This document shows, one piece after another, positions 1 through 4,999 of a DNA stretch of 7,816 nucleotides. The translations under genes were made by a program, and so were the position numbers. The notes beneath the pieces were generated by a model that did no database searches, was not told the DNA's origin, and saw only the letters and a list, made by a program, of their open reading frames with translations. The stretch comes from Acidobacteriaceae bacterium (GTDB lineage: Bacteria > Acidobacteriota > Terriglobia > Terriglobales > Acidobacteriaceae): the NCBI GenBank assembly GCA_030049955.1, contig JASIJX010000020.1:1-7816 (forward strand). The letters run 5' to 3'. Position 1 is the stretch's first letter; every line of letters begins with the position of its first letter.

Positions 1-1
1 A

Positions 2-229
2 CAAGCGGCGGACGACTCAGCGCTTTCGATCACCTTTAGTTCTGGCTCAATGAGTGACTTGCCAATTTCGCACTCGTTCAGAAAGGAGGTAGTTAAAGCT
101 GAATTGTCTGAAGTGAATTCCTTCTCGGAAACTGTTGTTGGGCAATCCTTCACAATTCACGAGCGAACAGAGGCGCGAACGTCGGGTCACAGTCAACCTA
201 TCGCCTCCGCTCGTAGTGGGTCAGCTTGA
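2..229 (+). CDS. Possible 3' end of an unrecognised protein (open at left edge)
   Basis: One plus frame is open from the left edge to a TGA at 227-229, giving 75 codons with no start needed inside the window. The translation is rich in Ser, Glu, Ala and Thr (it ends near SGHSQPIASARSGSA) with no motif, membrane segment or repeat that I recognise. The third codon position is about half G or C, so there is no strong coding bias, unlike the three genes downstream. It could be the hydrophilic tail of a real gene or just an open frame in intergenic DNA. No hairpin plus T-run terminator follows it. I cannot assign a function. Confidence 0.25.
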   Translation, partial: QAADDSALSITFSSGSMSDLPISHSFRKEVVKAELSEVNSFSETVVGQSFTIHERTEARTSGHSQPIASARSGSA

Positions 230-348
230 CTAACTTAATAACTTGAGGGCTGGAGATGCTACTGGTGTTCGCGAGCCCCAAAGACTAGACAGCGTCTGCG
301 ACGACCGTCTACAACTGCAGACCAGTGAACAGAGCTTTCAAGTGGTAC

Positions 349-376
349 TTGACGAAATTTTGATATCTGTTATATT
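349..376 (+). promoter_or_regulatory. Predicted sigma70-type promoter with extended -10
   Basis: A TTGACG hexamer at 349-354 (5 of 6 to TTGACA) is followed after 16 bases by TATATT at 371-376 (5 of 6 to TATAAT). A TG dinucleotide at 368-369 sits exactly where an extended -10 would have it. The surrounding 345-385 stretch is AT-rich in a GC-rich window. Transcription would start near 383 and run toward the peptidase gene, giving a 5' leader of about 445 bases. No better promoter-like pair was seen closer to position 829. It is a consensus match only, and promoter rules in Acidobacteriota are less well tested than in E. coli. Confidence 0.5.
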
Positions 377-531
377 GACTCAATCATGGATTACTCGGTC
401 CATCGCGCCGCACTGGTGAATACTCCCGCACACGCGGCGGTTCGATGTCGTTCCTGACTCCCTGCATCCACGGCTACTGTGGCTTCCAGGTAGAGTCGGC
501 TCCCTTTTCCGAAATCTAATTGCGAACCGGG

Positions 532-560
532 CCTGTTTGTGAAGACAGGGAACCCTGTCT
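532..560 (+). promoter_or_regulatory. Two mutually exclusive hairpins in the leader
   Basis: Segment B, AGACAGGG at 543-550, is perfectly complementary to segment C, CCCTGTCT at 553-560, with two bases (AA) between them; in RNA the innermost G-C pair would open to give a GAAC loop. Segment A, CCTGTTT at 532-538, can instead pair with 543-549 (seven pairs, one of them G-U) around a GUGA loop, which is a GNRA tetraloop. B cannot pair with both, so the arrangement resembles a switching leader. No T-run follows segment C, so it is not a classical intrinsic terminator. As DNA, the B-C palindrome could also be a dimeric repressor operator. The function is unknown. Confidence 0.4.
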
Positions 561-818
561 CGTTTCCATCGGTGTATTTGCGCCAATGGAGCTGCGGGGT
601 AGTGTATCCGGTTCAGAAAAGGGCATTAGTCTCTCCCAAGCACTTCAGTAACCGCCCCTGAACAAGTTAGTTCTTCTTTGTCGCTGCGCAAACAGTGTGC
701 AGGAAGTCGCGGTGGTGTCTCTCGAACGCACGCTCGTGTCCTCCGTTCGCAGGAGAAGAATCGACATTTGTTTGTGGCGGGTTCCTTTTGGCAGGCCAAT
801 GCTTGCTCCAACCCTATC

Positions 819-823
819 GAGGA
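819..823 (+). promoter_or_regulatory. Ribosome binding site deciding the peptidase start
   Basis: GAGGA lies five bases before the ATG at 829. Together with the signal peptide that begins there, it fixes the start at 829 rather than at the in-frame GTG at 697. Confidence 0.7.
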
Positions 824-828
824 TCACG

Positions 829-3510
829 ATGAAGAGATTAATTGCAATTGTAGTCACAATTCTTTTTGCAAGCGCAGCCTTTGCTGGTGCGCAGACGAAG
901 CATATTACTTCGCCGGCAGAGGCGTTTGGGTTTGAGCCGGGCACCGATCGCAAGTTGGCTGACTGGACGCAGCTCGTGGATTACTTCCAAAAACTTGGTA
1001 AAGAGTCCAATCGCATTCACTTTGAGGAAATCGGCAAAACAACCGAGGGACGCCCGTATATCGCGGTGACGATTTCGTCGGCCAACACGATCGCCCATTT
1101 GGATCACTACAAGGAGATTCAGAGAAAGCTGGCGGATCCGCGGATCACTACACCCGAACAGGCGAAGCAGCTTGAGGCGGAAGACAAGACGGTCATTGTC
1201 GTCACGTGCAACATTCACTCGACCGAGATTGCCAGCTCGCAAAGCTCGACCGAATTCGCGTATAAGCTGGCCACCGGCGATACGCCCGAGATCCGCAACA
1301 TTCTGAACAATGTGATCGTGGTTCTGATTCCGTCGCAGAACCCCGACGGCGAACAGATCGTGACCGACTGGTACAAGAAGTACCTCGGCACGCCCTACGA
1401 GGGCAGCAATCCCGTAATTTTGTGGCATCACTACACAGGCCATGACGACAACCGCGACTGGGCGACTTTCACACAGGTCGAAACGCGGCTGGCGGTGAAA
1501 CTTATCAACGAGTGGCATCCGCAGATTCTCTACGATTTGCACCAGCAAGGCGAAGACGCCGCGCGCATTTACCTTCCGCCCTTTGTCGATCCGTTCGATC
1601 CGAACATTGATCCACTGCTGATCTCGTCGATCGATGCGCTGGGCGCGAATACTGCGCTTGAAATCTCAAGTTCGGGCAAGAAGGGTGTGCTGTCGTACGG
1701 CGTGTACGACTTCTGGTCTCCACTGCGCGACTACATCGCGTATCACAACGGCTTACGCATTCTGACCGAATCAGCAAGCGCCGATATTGCCACGCCTGTA
1801 AACATTCCCTTTGAGAGGCTCGCCCGCGGCATCGGCTACGACGCAAAGGTTGCGTCCTGGAACTTTCCCGACCCGTGGAAGGGCGGAGAGTGGCACCTGG
1901 GTGACATCGTCGATTACCAGATCGCCGCATTCTTCTCCATCGCCAACAGTGCCGCCGTTTACCGCGAACGCTTCCTGAGCAACTTTTACCAGATCGGCGT
2001 GAACGCGCTGCACCATTCGGATTGGCCGTATGCCTATGTGGTTCCGGCGGATCAGGACGACGCGGCGGCAACGGCCCGGCTTATCAACACGCTGCGCATC
2101 GGGGCCGTGGAAGTGGAACAGGCGAAGTCCGATTTCGATGCGGGCGGGAACCACTATGCGAAAGGCAGCTATATTATCCGTCTGGCGCAGCCATATGGAT
2201 CATTTGCGAAGACGCTGCTCGAAATTCAGCATTATCCCAACATCGCACAATATCCAGGCGGACCGCTGCAACGGCCTTACGACGTGACGGCGCAAACCCT
2301 GCCACTTCTGTTCGGCGTGAAAGCGATCGTGGTCAACGATCAGTTCAGCGCAGATGCGAGCGAAGTGGATCGCGTGCAGCCCACGCCCGGCCGCTTTGAG
2401 AAATGCGCGAACGGCAATGGTTATCTGATTGGCGACCACACCAACAGCAGCCTGTATGCGCTGTTCGATCTGCTCAAGCAGGGCGTAAATGTCTATCGCC
2501 TGACAGGCGCCGGTGAGGAACCGGGGACGATCTACGTTCCTGCGCAGGCAGGGATCAACGAAAAGCTGGAGGCTCTGGCGAAGGAGTACCCCGTCGAAAT
2601 TCATGCGGCGACGACGATTCCGACTGGAAGCGCATTGCAAGTGAAGCTGCCACGCATCGGGCTTTACCAGAGTTGGGTGCCCTCAATGGATGAAGGCTGG
2701 ACAAGATTTATCTTCGATCAGAACGGCATTCCATATACGCGGGTAGTGGACGCCGACATCCGCAAAGGCAACCTGAATGATCGCTTCGACGTAATTGTTA
2801 TTCCCGATAACGCTCCTCGCGCCATTACTACGGGCCGTGGCGGATTCGGCGAAGGTTTCGGCAATGAGCCGGGATCGCCCACACAACCCCCCAGCGGGGA
2901 AGCCTCTGCTCGCGACAGCCGTGCGGGACAAGGCCCGAGACAGGGCGGCGAAAATCGCGGCCCAAAGATTCCGCCTGAGTTCACCGGCGGGTTGGGCGAC
3001 GACGGTATTGCCGCTCTGAAAGCATTCACTGACAACGGCGGCACGATTGTGGCGCTCAATCATGCTTCGCAGGTATACGCCCAAAAGAACTCCGAACGGG
3101 TCAGCGATGCCTCTGCCTCCTTCGATCGCAAAGCGTTCTACATTCCCGGATCGATTCTCGAGATCTCGGTAGACACTTCAAATCCGATTGCCTTCGGCTC
3201 AACGCCGACAGTCCCGATCTTCTACGAGAACGGTCCCGTCTTCCATGTGAGCGGCGATGCGCAATCAGTGGCTTCGTTCACGACAGATAAACCATTGCTC
3301 AGCGGATGGATTCAGGGCGGCGAGCTGTTGAAGGGAACTTCAGTGGCCGCTGTGGAGCCGGAGGGGAAGGGCCGCCTAATTCTGTTCGGTTTCCGCCCTC
3401 AATACCGTGCGATCTCGGAGGTGACTTACAAGTTCCTCTTCAATTCTCTGCTGTACGCAAGCTCAACGAGCGAAACCATCGGTTTAGCGCCGGTTGCAGG
3501 AGGCAACTGA
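829..3510 (+). CDS. Exported M14-family zinc carboxypeptidase with C-terminal GATase-like domain
   Basis: The 893-residue protein is a secreted zinc metallopeptidase of family M14 (carboxypeptidase A-like), expected to remove C-terminal residues from peptides outside the cytoplasm. Residues 1-22 are a Sec signal peptide (MKRLIAIVVTILFASAAFAG...) with cleavage likely near AFAGAQ. The M14 domain spans about 45-390. It has the zinc motif HSTE (H130, E133), NPDG at 171-174, the N208-R209 pair that anchors the substrate carboxylate in the family, the third zinc ligand H238 in YDLHQQ, and the probable catalytic E314 in ILTES, so the site looks intact. The region from about 606 to 880 resembles a class I glutamine-amidotransferase/flavodoxin-like fold (GLYQSWVPSMDEGW, IVIPD, FTDNGGTIVALNH), usual in long bacterial M14 proteins and probably not catalytic. 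Residues 665-714 are a Gly/Pro/Arg-rich low-complexity insert. The start at 829 is preferred over the in-frame GTG at 697, whose 44 extra residues are Arg-rich and would bury the signal peptide. The exact substrate is unknown. Confidence 0.93.
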   Translation: MKRLIAIVVTILFASAAFAGAQTKHITSPAEAFGFEPGTDRKLADWTQLVDYFQKLGKESNRIHFEEIGKTTEGRPYIAVTISSANTIAHLDHYKEIQRKLADPRITTPEQAKQLEAEDKTVIVVTCNIHSTEIASSQSSTEFAYKLATGDTPEIRNILNNVIVVLIPSQNPDGEQIVTDWYKKYLGTPYEGSNPVILWHHYTGHDDNRDWATFTQVETRLAVKLINEWHPQILYDLHQQGEDAARIYLPPFVDPFDPNIDPLLISSIDALGANTALEISSSGKKGVLSYGVYDFWSPLRDYIAYHNGLRILTESASADIATPVNIPFERLARGIGYDAKVASWNFPDPWKGGEWHLGDIVDYQIAAFFSIANSAAVYRERFLSNFYQIGVNALHHSDWPYAYVVPADQDDAAATARLINTLRIGAVEVEQAKSDFDAGGNHYAKGSYIIRLAQPYGSFAKTLLEIQHYPNIAQYPGGPLQRPYDVTAQTLPLLFGVKAIVVNDQFSADASEVDRVQPTPGRFEKCANGNGYLIGDHTNSSLYALFDLLKQGVNVYRLTGAGEEPGTIYVPAQAGINEKLEALAKEYPVEIHAATTIPTGSALQVKLPRIGLYQSWVPSMDEGWTRFIFDQNGIPYTRVVDADIRKGNLNDRFDVIVIPDNAPRAITTGRGGFGEGFGNEPGSPTQPPSGEASARDSRAGQGPRQGGENRGPKIPPEFTGGLGDDGIAALKAFTDNGGTIVALNHASQVYAQKNSERVSDASASFDRKAFYIPGSILEISVDTSNPIAFGSTPTVPIFYENGPVFHVSGDAQSVASFTTDKPLLSGWIQGGELLKGTSVAAVEPEGKGRLILFGFRPQYRAISEVTYKFLFNSLLYASSTSETIGLAPVAGGN
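2820..2843 (+). repeat. Short motif shared with the CapA gene (copy 1)
   Basis: This 24-base segment begins CGCCATTACTA and ends TGGCGG. It matches 4160-4183 in the neighbouring gene at 19 of 24 positions by hand alignment. It is read in the same frame in both genes (Ala-Ile-Thr-x-Gly-x-Gly-Gly) and opens a glycine-rich insert in both. The ends CGCCA and TGGCG are inverted, but the middle of this copy is not complementary. It may be a small mobile palindrome, a recombination product or coincidence. Confidence 0.35.
3498..3503 (+). promoter_or_regulatory. Ribosome binding site of the CapA-type gene
   Basis: A perfect AGGAGG lies six bases before the ATG at 3510 and within the last codons of the peptidase gene. 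It settles the CapA start at 3510 rather than at an upstream in-frame start, and the overlapping TGATG suggests translational coupling. Confidence 0.85.
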
Positions 3511-4940
3511 TGCGGTTCCTGCCGACTGTTCTCGCACGAACGGCTGTACTCTCACTGTTCGCGGCTCTTGCTGTTCCCGTGTCCGCGCGAGCGCAGACCG
3601 CCGCGAGCGGCGAAGAAATCCATATCGTGCTCACTGGAGATTCGATCGTCAACCGGCGGCTCTCGGTTTATACCGATCCATCCAGCACGGATCTCTTCAA
3701 AACCATCCAGCATGCCGACGTAGCTTTTACAAACTTCGAAACGCTGGTACACAACTACGCCTATCCGGGTGCGTCAGAAAGCGGCGGGGCCTATCAGTCC
3801 TCGCCGCCATGGATTCCCGGCGAGTTGAAGTGGGCCGGCTTCAACCTGCTTTCAACCGCAAACAACCATGCTTACGACTTCGGCGAAGAAGGGCTGCTCA
3901 GCACCTTGCGAGCGCTTGACGAAGCGGGAATTGCTCACGCGGGCACCGGCGCCAATCTGGCGCTGGCCAGAGCGCCTGCTTACCTAGACACCGGGAAAGG
4001 GCGGGTTTCGCTCGTCGCGGTCGCATCGACATTCACTCCCGGAAGCCTGGCGGGCGAACAACGTCCCGATCTGATCGGCAGACCAGGCGTGAACCCGCTG
4101 CGCTTCACCACGACGTACACCGTCGATCAGGATCTCTTTCAGTCGCTGCTTAAAGTGTCCGCCATTACTAGAGGTAATGGCGGCGGCGGTGGGGAATTTG
4201 AAGGCGGTGGCGGTGTGGGGCCGCGTAGAAACGTGCCGCGCACTTCCGTGCGCATCGGCGGCCTTGAATTTCAGGTGGGCGACGCGCTGGGGGTGCAGAC
4301 CCAGTTGAATATGAGCGACCTGGACGGTCTGGTGGCGTCGGTGAGCAATGCGCGCCGCCAGAGCGATTGGGTGATTGTCTCGAGCCACACGCACGAGAGC
4401 GGGCACGGCCAGCAAAATCCGCCGGATTTTCTCGTGCAGGCGGCGCATGCGGCGATTGATGCCGGCGCGGATATTTTTGTCGCGCACGGCCCGCACATTC
4501 TGCGCGGCATTGAGATTTACAAGGGCAAGCCGATCTTCTACAGCCTTGGCAACTTCATCTTCGAAAACGAGACCATGCTCCTTCAGCCCGCCGAAAGCTA
4601 CGACGAGCTGCACCTTCCCGACAGCGCGACCGTCGCCGATTTCTTCGATGCACGATCAGGCAACGACACCCGCGGCTTCCCTGTGAACGAGAGTGTGTGG
4701 GAGAGCGCGATCGCCGAAGTGACCTTTCATCCCGATCACACGCTGGACCGGATTGTGCTGACTCCCATCAGCCTCGGCTATAAGGAACCGCGCAGCCAGC
4801 GCGGCCGGCCGCGTCTTGCCGCTCCAGAACAGGCGAAGGCGATCATCGACGAGCTCACGGCGCTTTCGGCGCCCTATGGAACAACAGTTGTCTGGAGCAA
4901 CGGGACGGGCGTGATTGCAAGGGGGCCCAAGAACCAATGA
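3510..4940 (+). CDS. Exported CapA/PgsA-family metallophosphatase-fold protein
   Basis: The 476-residue protein belongs to the CapA family (PGA_cap domain), a calcineurin-like metallophosphoesterase fold named after the poly-gamma-glutamate capsule proteins CapA and PgsA. Residues 1-29 form a Sec signal peptide ending in SARAQ, with no lipobox Cys. Family motifs appear in order: LTGDS (D44), FTNFETLV (N75, E77), STANNHAYDFG (N118, N119, H120), SSHTHESG (H293, H295, E296) and VAHGPHILRGIEIYKGKP with FYSLGNFIF (H326, H329, N348). The probable metal site is therefore complete. Residues 222-237 are a Gly-rich insert between two core motifs, encoded next to a perfect inverted repeat. The gene overlaps the peptidase stop by one base and has its own strong ribosome site, so the two are very likely cotranscribed. 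No pgsB, pgsC or other capsule synthesis genes are visible, so a role in capsule synthesis is not supported. Acting on a gamma-glutamyl or peptide polymer outside the cell is possible but unproven. Confidence 0.93.
   Translation: MRFLPTVLARTAVLSLFAALAVPVSARAQTAASGEEIHIVLTGDSIVNRRLSVYTDPSSTDLFKTIQHADVAFTNFETLVHNYAYPGASESGGAYQSSPPWIPGELKWAGFNLLSTANNHAYDFGEEGLLSTLRALDEAGIAHAGTGANLALARAPAYLDTGKGRVSLVAVASTFTPGSLAGEQRPDLIGRPGVNPLRFTTTYTVDQDLFQSLLKVSAITRGNGGGGGEFEGGGGVGPRRNVPRTSVRIGGLEFQVGDALGVQTQLNMSDLDGLVASVSNARRQSDWVIVSSHTHESGHGQQNPPDFLVQAAHAAIDAGADIFVAHGPHILRGIEIYKGKPIFYSLGNFIFENETMLLQPAESYDELHLPDSATVADFFDARSGNDTRGFPVNESVWESAIAEVTFHPDHTLDRIVLTPISLGYKEPRSQRGRPRLAAPEQAKAIIDELTALSAPYGTTVVWSNGTGVIARGPKNQ
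4159..4183. repeat. Perfect 10-bp inverted repeat inside the CapA gene (copy 2 of shared motif)
   Basis: The arms CCGCCATTAC (4159-4168) and GTAATGGCGG (4174-4183) are perfectly complementary around the five-base loop TAGAG. The repeat lies in frame, encodes the entry to the Gly-rich insert, and begins with the same eleven bases as the segment at 2820-2830 in the peptidase gene. A perfect stem this long is unusual inside a coding region. It may be the remnant of a small palindromic element or a local mRNA hairpin. Confidence 0.6.
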
Positions 4941-4978
4941 ATCGCCAATTGATTTCCAAAATTCGCACGACGAAAGCT

Positions 4979-4985
4979 AAGGAGG
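4979..4985 (+). promoter_or_regulatory. Ribosome binding site of the receptor gene (long spacing)
   Basis: AAGGAGG at 4979-4985 is close to the full anti-Shine-Dalgarno complement but sits 14 bases before the ATG at 5000, longer than usual. No other start lies at a better distance. The alternative ATG at 4937 has only AAGGGGG at 4919-4925, 11 bases upstream. Confidence 0.55.
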
Positions 4986-4999
4986 CTGCGAAAGTTCTT

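Larger units (their letters stand above)
377..828 (+). other. Long leader / gene-free stretch before the operon
   Basis: No convincing gene lies here on either strand. The plus strand has only tiny ATG frames: 386-457 (23 codons), 445-519 (24 codons) and 586-651 (21 codons), none with a good ribosome site. The minus-strand frame 380-586 has basic, low-information content. The stretch holds two alternative hairpins at 532-560. It also has a weaker bulged stem with outer arms CGAACG at 723-728 and CGTTCG at 744-749, and inner arms CACG at 729-732 and CGTG at 735-738. If the promoter at 349-376 is real, this is the untranslated leader of the three-gene operon. Confidence 0.45.

Noticed and set aside
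82..90. Perfect AAAGGAGGT Shine-Dalgarno sequence near the left edge
   Set aside because: No ATG follows at a suitable distance; the only candidates, TTG at 104 and GTG at 113, are too far away and would start a very short product.
257..289. Ten-codon ATG frame preceded by GGAG
   Set aside because: The ribosome site is directly against the ATG and the product is too short to support.
380..586. 68-codon minus-strand open frame in the leader
   Set aside because: Arg/Cys-rich composition typical of chance frames and no recognisable domain; it also crosses the predicted transcription start.
697..828. In-frame GTG extension of the peptidase by 44 residues
   Set aside because: No ribosome site at 697, Arg-rich content, and it would bury a clear signal peptide that begins at 829 behind GAGGA.
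838..1548. 236-codon minus-strand open frame, antisense to the M14 domain
   Set aside because: It overlaps the catalytic region of the peptidase, and its translation has no domain-like pattern.
3984..4613. 209-codon minus-strand open frame, antisense to the CapA gene
   Set aside because: Shadow of a motif-supported gene, with no independent ribosome site or family signal.
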